Assembly (NCBI RefSeq): GCF_022844445.1
Contig: NZ_JALHLS010000008.1
Coordinates: 62,001 to 126,000, forward strand
Direction: 5' to 3'
Source: Hyphomonas sp.
Lineage (GTDB): Bacteria; Pseudomonadota; Alphaproteobacteria; Caulobacterales; Hyphomonadaceae
Length of the DNA stretch: 64,000 bases
The translations under genes were made by a program, and so were the position numbers. Below, in pieces: positions 16,816 through 25,568 of this stretch. Numbering within the stretch: position 1 is the stretch's first letter; each line of letters begins with the position of its first letter. A model generated the notes under the pieces. That model saw nothing but the letters and a program-made list of their open reading frames with translations. It was not told the origin of the DNA and did not search any database.

Positions 16816-17871
16816 TCAGCGATAGTTGCGTTGCACGCGCGGGCCAAGCCCTGTGAGCAGCTCATAGCCGAGCGTTCCGCACGCTGCAGCCTGTGCCTCC
16901 AGTTTGGCGTGCTCACCCAGAAATTCAACGTGCGCTCCGGGCTTTATGCCTTTCGGTCCGTCGGTGATGTCCAGAGTTACCAGATCCATAGAGATGCGCC
17001 CGGCAACCGGGCAGGGGACGCCGTCGATCCAGCCCTTGAGCTTGCCGGAACCAGCCCGCAGCAGGCCGTCTGCATAGCCAATGGCGCAGGTGGCCAGCAG
17101 CCGGTCTTCCGACAGCGAATAGGTCGCGCCATAGCCCACCGAGGTATCCTTGCGCCCCTTGAAGACGTTGATGATGGTCGATTCGAGCACAACCCCCGTC
17201 TTAAGGGTGACATTCGCGGGCGGCGTTGTGCCGCCATAGAGGGCGAGGCCCGGCCGGGTCAGGTCGAAACCATAACCCTTGCCGAGATAGCAGCCCGCCG
17301 AATTGGCAAGGCTTGCCGGCGTGTCCGGGAAGGTGTCGGCGACCTCCTCAAAGGCCCGGCGCTGCGCCGCGTTCATGGGGTTCTTCGGATCGTCCGCGCA
17401 AGCGAGGTGGCTCATCACCAGCACAGGCGCGAGACGGCGCAGGGCAGTTGCCTCGGTGTCGATCATCGCCAGAGGCAGGCCCAACCGGTTCATGCCCGTA
17501 TCGACATGGATGGCGCAGGTACCGCGCGCCGCGGTGGACCAGAGCTTCAGGTGCAGCTCGCTGGAGAGCACGGCCGTCAGCTCTGCGTCCCGGTACGCCG
17601 CCACTTCGCCGCGCATCGGGCCGTTCAGCACGAAGATACGCGCGCCCTTGCCGACCGCCTTGCGCAGGGCCATGCCTTCTTCGAGGTAGGCAACGAAGAA
17701 GGTCTGGCAGCCGGCGATCTTCAGCGCGCGCGCCACCTTTGCCGCGCCGAGACCATAGGCATCCGCCTTCACGACAGCGGCGGTGGTCGCGCCCGGATGC
17801 AGGGCATCCAAAGTGCGCCAGTTGTCCACGATATTGGACGTCAGAACGGTCGCGCGGGGCATAAAGCTCAT
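16816..17871 (-). CDS. alr: Alanine racemase
   Basis: A 351-residue fold-type III PLP enzyme converting L- to D-alanine for peptidoglycan. VVKADAYGLG near residue 33 holds the PLP lysine. VGYGATYSL near residue 245 holds the second catalytic base (Tyr). HVDTGMNRLG and PVAGRISMDLVTLD are also conserved. The ATG at 17871 or the in-frame ATG at 17862 (MPRATV) could be the start. It sits 36 bases after the MFS gene and eight before mlaE on the same strand. Linkage of alr to mlaEF and radA is a pattern I recall from other alphaproteobacteria but have not checked. Confidence 0.95.
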   Translation of the reverse strand: MSFMPRATVLTSNIVDNWRTLDALHPGATTAAVVKADAYGLGAAKVARALKIAGCQTFFVAYLEEGMALRKAVGKGARIFVLNGPMRGEVAAYRDAELTAVLSSELHLKLWSTAARGTCAIHVDTGMNRLGLPLAMIDTEATALRRLAPVLVMSHLACADDPKNPMNAAQRRAFEEVADTFPDTPASLANSAGCYLGKGYGFDLTRPGLALYGGTTPPANVTLKTGVVLESTIINVFKGRKDTSVGYGATYSLSEDRLLATCAIGYADGLLRAGSGKLKGWIDGVPCPVAGRISMDLVTLDITDGPKGIKPGAHVEFLGEHAKLEAQAAACGTLGYELLTGLGPRVQRNYR

Positions 17872-17907
17872 GCGATCAAGCGCTAGGCGAGATTGCGCCG
17901 GTTGTCA

Positions 17908-19368
17908 TCACGGCTGTTTGCGCCCCTCGTGATGCGCAAGCCAGGCCGAGCCCTTCATGTTCCAGACCGGCGTGAAGAAAACCATCCACAGGATCAGCGC
18001 GATCATGCCGCCGGCGGGTACGACAGCGATCTTCTCCGGGCCGAACAGATCCACCAACGCGCCCATCAGCGCGGCGCCGAACGGGGCGCCTGCCATGAAG
18101 CCCAGCTGGTAGATCGACAGCACCCGGGCGAGCTTCGCCTTGGGTGCAGAGTCCTGCACGATAGAGCGGCTCATCGCGATCGAGATGCCCGCCGCAAGGC
18201 CCCAGACGAAGACGATAGCGAGGAAGAACCAGTGCGGCACGCTGCCCATCATCATCAGGATGCTGGCGGAGGCCACGAACTGCGCGATCAGCAGCAGGCG
18301 GCCCTGGCGCTTGATGCGCTTGAACACCGCCAGTACGGCGGAGGAGACGAATGCACCCATCCAGAAGGTCACGAACATGTCCCGGATGCCGGACGAGCCG
18401 AAATGGTAGACGTCGCGGTTGATGATCGGCAGCACCACGAGGAACGAGCCGATGACGAAAACGCCGACGCCGAACATCAGCGTCGTCATCGCCCAAAGCT
18501 TTGGCTCGGCCCGCACGGCGCGCAGGCCGTCCAGGATGTCGCCGAAGGTGGAGCCCGGCCCTTGCCGCGTCGGGCGCACCGGACGCCCTTTCGCCAGCAT
18601 CAGGGCGAAGCCGGCGCCGCTGATCAGGACGATGCCTTGCAGAGCCAGAAGGGTTTCCGCCGAGATCGGTCCGATGCTGAACCCGCCCAGCCAGGAGGGC
18701 ATCTTCGTCGCCCGGTCGGCATAGCCGGCGAGGATGAGGCCCGCGATCTGCGCCAGGAACTGCGCCATGGTGGCGAGGGTCACACCCAGTTGCAGCGTCA
18801 CGCCGGAGCCGACCCGGCGGCGGCGGTCCACGACCTCATTTACGATGGAATCGCGCGCAGGCATCATGAAGGCGCCGATGGTGCCGATGGTCAGCGCATA
18901 GAAGATCATCGCCGCATAGGTCAGCTCGCCCGGCTCGACATAGAAGGCCAGCAGCATCGGCGGGGTCGCCGCCAGAAGGTGCAAAAGCACCAGCAGCCGC
19001 CGCCCATCCGCGCGCTCGGCCACCACGCCGCCGATCAGAAGGAAGATCACCGAGGGCAGGGACAGCGCCATGTTGGCAAGGCCGAGGGCAAGGCCGTCCA
19101 TGTTGAGATGGTCGCGGCCGGTGATCAGGTATGGGAACAGCACCAGCTGAAGGCCGAAGGCGAGGAACCAGCTGCACTGCACGGCCAGGTAGCCCGGCAG
19201 CTCAATCTTGACGACGCGCCGCAGGCGCTTGGCGCGCCAATGCGTGGCGCTGACAAGAAAGCTCGCGCCCGCGCCCAGGGCTTCACTCAGGCCGCTGACG
19301 GGCGACGTCACGCTTTCGGACGCTTCCTCGGCCATTTCGTCGACAATCTTTTCGATGTCGCCGTTCAT
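17908..19368 (-). CDS. MFS transporter (MFS_3/EntS-like exporter)
   Basis: A 486-residue member of the major facilitator superfamily with about twelve transmembrane segments after a 75-residue cytoplasmic N-terminus. Motif-A-like sequence (GGVVAERADGRRLL) follows the second or third segment. FYALTIGTIGAFMMPARDSIVNE is typical of the EntS-like branch. The ATG at 19368 (MNGDIEK) is chosen because GCGGGAG lies nine bases upstream and because an earlier start at 19500 would overlap the preceding gene. It is followed by alr. The substrate is unknown; relatives export siderophores and drugs. Confidence 0.85.
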   Translation of the reverse strand: MNGDIEKIVDEMAEEASESVTSPVSGLSEALGAGASFLVSATHWRAKRLRRVVKIELPGYLAVQCSWFLAFGLQLVLFPYLITGRDHLNMDGLALGLANMALSLPSVIFLLIGGVVAERADGRRLLVLLHLLAATPPMLLAFYVEPGELTYAAMIFYALTIGTIGAFMMPARDSIVNEVVDRRRRVGSGVTLQLGVTLATMAQFLAQIAGLILAGYADRATKMPSWLGGFSIGPISAETLLALQGIVLISGAGFALMLAKGRPVRPTRQGPGSTFGDILDGLRAVRAEPKLWAMTTLMFGVGVFVIGSFLVVLPIINRDVYHFGSSGIRDMFVTFWMGAFVSSAVLAVFKRIKRQGRLLLIAQFVASASILMMMGSVPHWFFLAIVFVWGLAAGISIAMSRSIVQDSAPKAKLARVLSIYQLGFMAGAPFGAALMGALVDLFGPEKIAVVPAGGMIALILWMVFFTPVWNMKGSAWLAHHEGRKQP

Positions 19369-19475
19369 ACGCTTTACGCTCCCGCCACCAAGGCGGGACA
19401 TTAGGGAGGCGAGGTACGGAAGGAAAGGGGCGAGGCCTGCAAGCGCCTGTTTCAGGCGGCGGGTGGCGCGCCGTT

Positions 19476-20702
19476 TCAGCTGGGTGGCAAGGCCTTGCAA
19501 GCTGCGCCGTCGAACAGCGCGGATTGCACTTTTCGCATCATGTCGCTGGCACCGGCTGGATCTCGGTTCGTCAGGATTGTGACTGTGATCTGGTCGGCCG
19601 GGAAGGTTCTGCTTTCCGTGTTGACGCCGACAGCGCCGCCATTGTGGCCGATCCAGGCGTGGTCCTTGTAGCTGCCCAGCGCGAACCCGAGCCCATAATA
19701 GTGTGCCGGCCGACCGTCCTTTTCCGCGACGGACAGGATCTGAGGCGATGTCATGGCGTCCCGCATTTCGGGGCTGGTCAGTTTCCCGGCCAACAGCGCT
19801 TCGAAGAACCGGTTCATGTCGAGTGCGCTGCTGTAGCTGCCGCCTGCAGACGTTCCATAAAGAGAGGCTTCAGTCGCGGGTCTTAGCGGCCCAGCAGGCA
19901 GCATTGGAGGCCCGGAGGGTGACAGACCAGGAGGCGGAGGACCATCGGGGCGGGGGGGCTGTCCCGGTCCTTGACCCGGCAACCCGCCCGGAGGCAGGGG
20001 TGGGAGCTCCGGCAGGGTCGTCATCCCGATGGCGCGCACGTCCAGAGCAGCAGGGTCGAGCCCTGAATTCAGCATCCCGGCCGGCGCGAACACATGCTGG
20101 TCGAGATAGTCGCCAAACGGCTGCCCGGACACCGTTTCGACCATGAGGCCCAGCAATAGGAATCCCGAGTTTGAATACTCGAACCGCGCGCCGGGTTCGA
20201 AAGCGGGCTTGTCGTTTGCGACCAATGGAAACAAGTGGCTGAGGCCTTTCGCAGCCTGCATCGCCGGCAAGTTTTCAGGCACGAAAAAGTTCCCGAGGCC
20301 CCCGCTATGGGTGAGCAATTGCCGAACCGTCACGTCTGCCGCTTCTGGCGTCAGACCCTTCACGTAACTCCCGATCGGATCGTCCAAGCTGATCTTTTTG
20401 GCGTCGACCAACTGCGCCACTGCAACGGCGGTAAACATCTTTCCGGCGGAGCCCAGGTTGAACGAGGTTTCAGGCGCTGTGTTCCAGCTGTCCGGTCCCG
20501 CCAAATGTCCTTGGGCGTGGGTCTTCGTTTTTCCGGCTCTGGATACCGCGATGACGCCGGACAGGTTCATTCTGCTTGCTTCGGCCGCGATGCAGCTCAT
20601 CACAGGATCGCTGTCAGCTGAAGCGGCGATGCCCGCGCTGGTGCACCCGCTCAGAGCGGCCAGCGTAAACAGGACGGCCGTCGAAGTGTGGCTAAGCTTC
20701 AC
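19476..20702 (-). CDS. Beta-lactamase-fold serine hydrolase, lipoprotein, with proline-rich insert
   Basis: A 408-residue class C-like/PBP-type serine hydrolase. SAGK (in NLGSAGKMFT) is the SxxK active site, YSNSGF supplies YxN, and HNGG near the C-terminus is the HxG box. The GTG at 20702 (GGGAG eight to nine bases upstream) gives a lipoprotein signal ending LAALSGC. An insert of about 45 residues rich in Pro and Gly (positions 250-295, e.g. PPLPPGGLPGQGPGQPPRP) separates YxN from HxG and is unlike the rest of the fold. Relatives are esterases, peptidases and lactamases; resistance should not be assumed. It diverges from the winged-helix regulator. Confidence 0.85.
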   Translation of the reverse strand: MKLSHTSTAVLFTLAALSGCTSAGIAASADSDPVMSCIAAEASRMNLSGVIAVSRAGKTKTHAQGHLAGPDSWNTAPETSFNLGSAGKMFTAVAVAQLVDAKKISLDDPIGSYVKGLTPEAADVTVRQLLTHSGGLGNFFVPENLPAMQAAKGLSHLFPLVANDKPAFEPGARFEYSNSGFLLLGLMVETVSGQPFGDYLDQHVFAPAGMLNSGLDPAALDVRAIGMTTLPELPPLPPGGLPGQGPGQPPRPDGPPPPGLSPSGPPMLPAGPLRPATEASLYGTSAGGSYSSALDMNRFFEALLAGKLTSPEMRDAMTSPQILSVAEKDGRPAHYYGLGFALGSYKDHAWIGHNGGAVGVNTESRTFPADQITVTILTNRDPAGASDMMRKVQSALFDGAACKALPPS

Positions 20703-20763
20703 TTTGGTGTCTCCCGAGGTTGAGAGGCCACATTGGGCTATCGCCAACTTCAAATTCTATGTC

Positions 20764-20771
20764 CAATATTG
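20764..20771. promoter_or_regulatory. Candidate operator (CAATATTG) between divergent genes
   Basis: The palindrome CAATATTG lies in the AT-rich 108-base gap between the beta-lactamase-fold gene and the ArsR-like gene, flanked by TCTATGTC on the left and AACTAGATA on the right. Dyads of this kind are common for winged-helix repressors that control themselves and a divergent neighbour. The link is inference only. Confidence 0.35.
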
Positions 20772-20810
20772 AACTAGATACGGATGGGCTGATCGCAAAG
20801 AAGGTTGAGG

Positions 20811-21383
20811 ATGAAGGATCGCATCATCGTGGACAGCCAAGCCGCAGCGGCGGTCTTTGCTTCGGAGCGGCAGCGAAAGATTATTCAGGCCCTTATGGCG
20901 GCCCGCCTGACGCTCGTCGCCCTTTCAGGTGTGGTCGCGCTGCCACTCAGCCTGGTGCACTATCACGTCTCCAAATTGATGCGCCTGGGCTTGATCGAAG
21001 TTGTTGAAGAGCAGCGACGCGCCGGCCGAGCGCAAAAGGTGTATTGCGCGGCGGCGAAAGAGTTCGTCGTGCCGGCGGAACTCATTGTCGAGCTCCCGGG
21101 AACCGGTCTCGCCCAGCAAATGCGCGAAGCGCTTGACCGGCACCTCGCGCGATCTCTGGTTGGAGTGAGTTTCACACATGACGGTCAGCGACCGCGGGCG
21201 AACCTTCTCAAAGACCCTGCGCAGACCGGTGCTGCCTTGGAACTTTGGCTGGACATGGGCCTGCGTGCGTCAGACGCTGCGGAACTCGCCTTGGAGATGC
21301 AGGCGCTCGCCGATCGCTTTCGAGCCCGCGGCGACAATTTGCAGCCGCGGTATCTGGTTCAACTGGTAGCGGTACGGGTGTGA
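20811..21383 (+). CDS. ArsR-like winged-helix transcriptional regulator
   Basis: A 190-residue protein whose N-terminal half is a winged helix: SERQRKIIQALMAARLTL, then PLSLVHYHVSKLMRLGLIEVV as the recognition helix region, then RAGRAQKVY as the wing. The second half is helical (LELWLDMGLRASDAAELALEMQ) and may bind an effector or dimerise. The ATG at 20811 has AGAAGG six bases upstream; an in-frame TTG at 20805 is less likely. It is transcribed away from the beta-lactamase-fold gene, which it probably controls (inference). The ligand is unknown. Confidence 0.8.
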   Translation: MKDRIIVDSQAAAAVFASERQRKIIQALMAARLTLVALSGVVALPLSLVHYHVSKLMRLGLIEVVEEQRRAGRAQKVYCAAAKEFVVPAELIVELPGTGLAQQMREALDRHLARSLVGVSFTHDGQRPRANLLKDPAQTGAALELWLDMGLRASDAAELALEMQALADRFRARGDNLQPRYLVQLVAVRV

Positions 21384-21481
21384 TGCAGACACGGGAGAAT
21401 TCCGGCGAAACGCCTTCGCTTGCTTCGATGGGGGCCTGCCAGTAGGTTAGCAGAAGAAGCGCCGTGGAGGAGGCATCTGTC

Positions 21482-21931
21482 ATGATTGCATTCCGCCTTG
21501 TCGCAAGCTGGGTCTTGGCCGTCGCGCTCGTCGCGTTCTTTTTGCACGTGACGCTTCATCCTTGGCCGAACCCTGTGCCGGGCTATGTGAAGTTTTACGA
21601 TGCACCGGGTGAAAACCTTTTGTTTTCAGCCCTTTCTGCAAGCACTGGCGTTTCCTTGTTCGAGCCCGCCGGACGGTTCGCGTCCGGCGTTCTTGAACTC
21701 ATTGCCGGCCTGCTGATCCTGCTTCCCGCGAGCCGGCGGGTCGGGGCAGGCTTCGCGGCCCTTCTGCTGGGCACAGGCGTTGGCCTCCACCTGTCTCCTT
21801 GGCTCAGCCGCGAGTTGCCTTTGCCGGAAGGCGGCACGGACGGGGGCGCCCATTTCCTCGTCTATGTCATTTTCCTTGCGCTCAGCATTCTCCTGCTGGT
21901 CGTGCATCCCCGGGAACGCAGCCGGCACTAA
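21482..21931 (+). CDS. Small four-helix membrane protein (DoxX-like)
   Basis: A 149-residue protein starting MIAFRLVASWVLAVALV, with four predicted membrane helices. A segment near residues 40-70 (GENLLFSALSASTGVSLFEPAGRFASGVLELIAG) has the loop-helix layout of DoxX-type proteins, which are membrane proteins of mostly unknown role. GGAGGAGG seven bases before the ATG at 21482 fixes the start. It may be co-transcribed with the upstream regulator, 98 bases away. Family assignment is tentative; the function is unknown. Confidence 0.7.
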   Translation: MIAFRLVASWVLAVALVAFFLHVTLHPWPNPVPGYVKFYDAPGENLLFSALSASTGVSLFEPAGRFASGVLELIAGLLILLPASRRVGAGFAALLLGTGVGLHLSPWLSRELPLPEGGTDGGAHFLVYVIFLALSILLLVVHPRERSRH

Positions 21932-22027
21932 GCGCCTCCAAGCCCTGAAAGTGCTGAAAAATTAAGGCCGATCCACGTCTCGTTAACGCTTCTGAGCGAG
22001 ATTCTGCGGATTAGGCAGGCCTTTTTC

Positions 22028-23230
22028 ATGAGCGACCCGTCGCAGTCCTCCGCACCCAAGCCGCCCAGCGCCGCACAGGATGCGCTGGTTCGCCGACTTA
22101 TTGACGTTGTGGCCATGCCCGGCTCCCGCATCCCGCCGCAGGACCGCTCCATGGCCGGGGACATCCTCCTCGACATGCTGCTGCATGTGACTGACCGCGA
22201 GCGCAGCTTGTGCGCATCCCGGCTCGCCGTCTGCCGCGATGCGCCCCGGCGGGTTCTGCGCTACCTTGCTCAATGCTCCTTCGCCGTCGCCCGCCCGCTG
22301 CTCGAGGAGAGCGATGCGTTCGATGCCTGCGACTTGGTGGAAATCTGCCAGAATACGGGTCTCGAGCACCGTATGGTCATCGCCCGGCGGCGCAATCTCT
22401 GCGTCACGGTCACGGCCTGCCTCGCGCAGGTCAGCGAACTGCCGGTCGTGCGCGAGCTGCTCGCCAACCGGAATGCGCCCTTGGCAGAGACCACCATCGA
22501 CCGGCTCGTGGCCGTGTCGCGCGAGGAGCCGTCCTTCTGCGCCATGCTCGTAGAGCGGATCGAACTTCGCTCCTCGCATGCCATGGCAATGTTCTGGTGG
22601 GCCGACGCGGCTACCCGCCGCAAGATCCTCACCCGTCAGGCGGCTGACCGGTCGGAAATGATCTCGATCTGCCGGGACGTGTTCGAGATGGCGGCCGCAG
22701 AAGGCTGGTCCGACCCCGTCACCCGCAAGGCTTTGCAACTGATCGAACGGCGCCAGCGCAACCGTGCGGCGATTGAACGCAGTCCCTATGACAGCCTTGA
22801 GGGGGCGATTTCCGTTGCAGCGGCCGACGGCATCGATGCGGAGATGGCCCAGGAAATCGGCTACCTCGCCGGCATCAAGCCGGTCACCGCTGCCAAGATC
22901 CTGTCGGACGCCGGCGGTGAGGGCCTGGCGGTCCTTTGCAAGGCCACCGGCCTGAAGCGCGAGTACCTGCGGCTGCTGTGGACGGCGCTGCGCCGCCCGC
23001 TGGAAACTGCGCCCGGCGAGATCAATCCCGCCTTTGCGCTCGTTGCCGAAACCTACGAAGTCCTGTCTGTCGCGAAGGCGCAGACCACGCTGCGTTACTG
23101 GAACTGGTCCCTGTCGGCGGCGTATTCGCCCGGAGCGCTCCGTCAGGCGCAGGACCTTGGAGCCCCGGCCAATGAAGAAGTGGAGTATTCCACGTCGCAG
23201 CGCACGGCCAGGCTGGTTTTCGGAAATTAG
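22028..23230 (+). CDS. DUF2336 domain protein
   Basis: A 400-residue, mostly helical soluble protein. The repeats DAPRRVLRYLAQCSFAVARPLLEES, LVEICQNTGLEHRMVIARR and LPVVRELLANRNAPLAETTIDRLV match the HEAT-like pattern of DUF2336, a family largely confined to alphaproteobacteria. The C-terminal third (DSLEGAISVAAADGIDAEMAQEIGYLAGI) contains further helical repeats. No enzymatic motif is visible and the function is unknown. It stands alone, between the DoxX-like gene and the antiporter operon. Confidence 0.85.
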   Translation: MSDPSQSSAPKPPSAAQDALVRRLIDVVAMPGSRIPPQDRSMAGDILLDMLLHVTDRERSLCASRLAVCRDAPRRVLRYLAQCSFAVARPLLEESDAFDACDLVEICQNTGLEHRMVIARRRNLCVTVTACLAQVSELPVVRELLANRNAPLAETTIDRLVAVSREEPSFCAMLVERIELRSSHAMAMFWWADAATRRKILTRQAADRSEMISICRDVFEMAAAEGWSDPVTRKALQLIERRQRNRAAIERSPYDSLEGAISVAAADGIDAEMAQEIGYLAGIKPVTAAKILSDAGGEGLAVLCKATGLKREYLRLLWTALRRPLETAPGEINPAFALVAETYEVLSVAKAQTTLRYWNWSLSAAYSPGALRQAQDLGAPANEEVEYSTSQRTARLVFGN

Positions 23231-23321
23231 GCCGCACTTCGCCAAAACAGGCTTTCCAATCCCGTCTCTGGCGATTACGTCAGGCGTTCACCATAGGGAC
23301 TGATCCAGGCAGAGGGGCGCA

Positions 23322-23810
23322 GTGGCGTACTTACTCGGTATTTTCTTCGCGATCTTCGCATTCTGGATGGGCAACTCCGGCCATTACAAGCCGCTGATGC
23401 TTGGCTTTGCGGCGATTTCCTTTGTGATCACGCTCTTCCTTTGCGCCAGGCTGAAAATAATCGACCGTGAGGGAGCGCCCTATGTCCGGCTGTTCGGATG
23501 GCTGGCCTACTATCCCTGGCTTACCTGGGAAGTCGTCAAGTCGAACTGGGTCATCATCAAGGCCTGCCTGCGCGCCGAGCTCGACATCAACCCATCACTC
23601 GTGAAGTTGAAGACGATCTGCAAGACCGATCTGGCGAAGGTCACCTTCGCAAACTCGATTACGATGACACCTGGTACAGTCACGGTTGAGATCGAAGGCG
23701 ACAAATTGCTCGTGCACGGACTCTATGAGGCGAATACGCAGCCAGAAGCGTTCGAGGAAATGGACCGCCGGTGTGCCCGCGCCGCCGACCCCGTGGAGAA
23801 GCGTGCATGA
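23322..23810 (+). CDS. mnhE: Mrp-type cation/proton antiporter subunit E
   Basis: A 162-residue MrpE/MnhE protein, the first gene of the antiporter operon. Two N-terminal membrane helices are followed by the family stretch YPWLTWEVVKSNWVIIKACL and the cytoplasmic domain with ITMTPGTVTVEIEGDKLLVHGL. The start is a GTG at 23322, preceded by AGAGGGG. MrpE is a small subunit needed for assembly or full activity of the membrane complex. Its stop overlaps the mnhF start as ATGA. It corresponds to MbhA in the Pyrococcus hydrogenase. Confidence 0.93.
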   Translation: MAYLLGIFFAIFAFWMGNSGHYKPLMLGFAAISFVITLFLCARLKIIDREGAPYVRLFGWLAYYPWLTWEVVKSNWVIIKACLRAELDINPSLVKLKTICKTDLAKVTFANSITMTPGTVTVEIEGDKLLVHGLYEANTQPEAFEEMDRRCARAADPVEKRA

Positions 23811-24115
23811 CACTGGCCGCCCTGTTCGCCATCCTGATCGGGATGTGTCTTCTGCTTGTGCGGGCTCTTCTGGGGCCGACGCTCTATGACCGGGTCCTCG
23901 CGGTCAACTCGTTCGGAACGAAGACGGTTCTGGTGCTCGGCCTGCTCGGCTTCGTGATGGGTCGTCCGGATTTCCTCGATATTGCCATCCTCTACACGCT
24001 GATCAATTTCGTCGCGACCATCGCGGTGCTGAAGTTCTTCCGCTACCGCTCTTTCCAGGTGCCGCTGGTGCGCCGCCCCGATCCGGCTGCGAGCGGAGGT
24101 GACAGCAATGGCTGA
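23807..24115 (+). CDS. mnhF: Mrp-type cation/proton antiporter subunit F
   Basis: A 102-residue protein with three membrane helices and the conserved MrpF segment VRALLGPTLYDRVLAVNSFGTKTV, where the Asp in YDRVLA is well conserved. It starts at the ATG at 23807, overlapping the mnhE stop by four bases; earlier in-frame starts lie within mnhE. It overlaps mnhG by eight bases. In the Mrp complex it belongs to the region that handles the cation other than H+ (from family knowledge). It equals MbhB. Confidence 0.93.
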   Translation: MTLAALFAILIGMCLLLVRALLGPTLYDRVLAVNSFGTKTVLVLGLLGFVMGRPDFLDIAILYTLINFVATIAVLKFFRYRSFQVPLVRRPDPAASGGDSNG

Positions 24116-24488
24116 GTTCTTCGCCCTCCTCGGCAATACATGGGATGTCGTGCGTTTCCCGCTCGGCGGCGCGGCCTGCCTGCTGGGCGCTATCCTCTGC
24201 ATTATCGGTACCATCGGCGTGCTGCGCTTCCCGGATTTCTATACCCGCGTCCATGCAGCCAGCATCACCGATACGTCCGGTGCTGGTCTGGTGCTGCTGG
24301 GTATGGCGCTGATGGCGCCGCACTGGATCATTGTCGTGAAGGTGTTCTGCATCATTGGTTTCCTGCTGCTGACCTGCGCCACCAGCTCACATGCGCTGGT
24401 CAACGCGGCGCACACCGCCGGCCTTCAGCCGAAGATCGGACCGATGGCCCGCAGCGGCCATGAAGAAGACGAGGAGGACGAGCATTGA
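24108..24488 (+). CDS. mnhG: Mrp-type cation/proton antiporter subunit G
   Basis: A 126-residue MrpG protein with three membrane helices. IGTIGVLRFPDFYTRVHAAS is the family signature; TDTSGAGLVLLGM follows. The ATG at 24108 has GGAGG eight bases upstream, and the gene overlaps mnhF by eight bases. The acidic C-terminal tail (HEEDEEDEH) also supplies the Shine-Dalgarno sequence for the next gene. It equals MbhC. Confidence 0.93.
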   Translation: MAEFFALLGNTWDVVRFPLGGAACLLGAILCIIGTIGVLRFPDFYTRVHAASITDTSGAGLVLLGMALMAPHWIIVVKVFCIIGFLLLTCATSSHALVNAAHTAGLQPKIGPMARSGHEEDEEDEH

Positions 24489-25117
24489 CCGACGCCGTAC
24501 TCGGCGGAACCGGAACCGCCCTCATCAACATTCTCTTGCTGGCCATCCTGTTTGTGGTGGCCATCGCCATCGCGCGCCTGCGCAGCCTGTTCGCCATCGT
24601 GATGCTGTCGGGCGTCTACTCGCTCGTCTCCGCGGCCTGGTACATTCTGGTCGACGCTGTCGATGTGGGCTTCACCGAAGCGGCTGTCGGCGCGGGCATG
24701 TCCACCGCCGTTCTGCTCGCCGCGATGCTGCTGACGGCGCGCACCGCCAAGCCGGAAAAGCCGTTCTCGCGCATCGGGCCGTTCATCGTCTGTGCGGCGG
24801 CCGGCATCATGCTGCTCTATGCAACGATCGACCTGCCGCCGCTCGGTGACCCGACATCGCCCGCCAATTCCGGCGTCGGCCTGACTTACCTGAAGGTCAA
24901 CTGGTACGATACCGGGGTACCGAACGTCGTTACCTCGGTGCTCGCAAGCTACCGCGGCTTTGATACGCTCGGCGAAACCGCCGTGGTGTTCACGGCCGGT
25001 CTCGCGGTTGCATTGCTGCTTGGCTTCGGCGAGCGCTCGCTCGCCGACACACTGCGCCGCACACCAAAGTCCGATGCCCGTCCTCCCTCCGTGCGCAAGG
25101 ATGGAGACGGTACATGA
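24485..25117 (+). CDS. MbhD-MbhE fusion (equivalent of the MrpA C-terminal part)
   Basis: A 210-residue membrane protein fusing two short subunits. The N-terminal half (residues 10-85, ending VDVGFTEAAVGAGMSTAVLLA) is MbhD/DUF4040-like. The C-terminal half (VPNVVTSVLASYRGFDTLGETAVVFTAGLA) is MbhE-like. In classic Mrp operons these segments form the C-terminus of the large MrpA subunit; here they stand alone and no MrpA-type NuoL-like gene is fused to them. The start is a TTG at 24485 overlapping the mnhG stop, with GAGGAGGACGAG upstream. It overlaps mnhB by four bases. Confidence 0.88.
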   Translation: MTDAVLGGTGTALINILLLAILFVVAIAIARLRSLFAIVMLSGVYSLVSAAWYILVDAVDVGFTEAAVGAGMSTAVLLAAMLLTARTAKPEKPFSRIGPFIVCAAAGIMLLYATIDLPPLGDPTSPANSGVGLTYLKVNWYDTGVPNVVTSVLASYRGFDTLGETAVVFTAGLAVALLLGFGERSLADTLRRTPKSDARPPSVRKDGDGT

Positions 25118-25566
25118 AGGGTGACCATCATATGATCCTGCGCGTCATAGCAAAGTGCCTGATCCCGCTGATCGTGATCTATGCCTTCTACGTGCAGTTC
25201 CACGGTGAAGTGAGCGCCGGCGGCGCCTTCCAGGCGGGCGTCGTGCTGGCGGTAGCTCTGATCCTCAACGCGCTCGTCTTCGGCCTCACCGCCACGATGC
25301 GCGCCGTGCCGCCCTGGTTCACCCGCTCGCTCTCCGCTCTAGGTGTCATCATCTATGCCGGCGTCGGCGTCTGGGCGATGCTGAAGGGCGGGGACTATCT
25401 CGAATATCAGGCCCTCTTCGGCGAAGGCCCGGGTGGCCATGATGGCCAGCATGCCGGCATCATCATCATCGAGCTCGGCGTGCTGTTTGCTGTCTCCGGC
25501 GCCCTGACGACGATCTTCTATGCATTGGCCGGGCGCGTTGCCGAAATCCGTGACGAGGACTGGTAG
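25114..25566 (+). CDS. mnhB: Mrp-type cation/proton antiporter subunit B
   Basis: A 150-residue MrpB protein with four membrane helices. HGEVSAGGAFQAGVVLA is the hallmark of the family, normally written GH..PGGGFqgG. The N-terminal helix begins ILRVIAKCLIPLIVIYAFYV. It starts at the ATG overlapping the preceding TGA at 25114-25117 and is separated from mnhC by two bases. It equals MbhF. Confidence 0.92.
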   Translation: MKGDHHMILRVIAKCLIPLIVIYAFYVQFHGEVSAGGAFQAGVVLAVALILNALVFGLTATMRAVPPWFTRSLSALGVIIYAGVGVWAMLKGGDYLEYQALFGEGPGGHDGQHAGIIIIELGVLFAVSGALTTIFYALAGRVAEIRDEDW

Positions 25567-25568
25567 AA

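Noticed and set aside
8614-20702. Antibiotic-resistance island (erythromycin esterase, beta-lactamase fold, MATE and MFS exporters)
   Set aside because: These are ordinary chromosomal families spread over separate operons, with no mobile element nearby and no sequence evidence for resistance activity.
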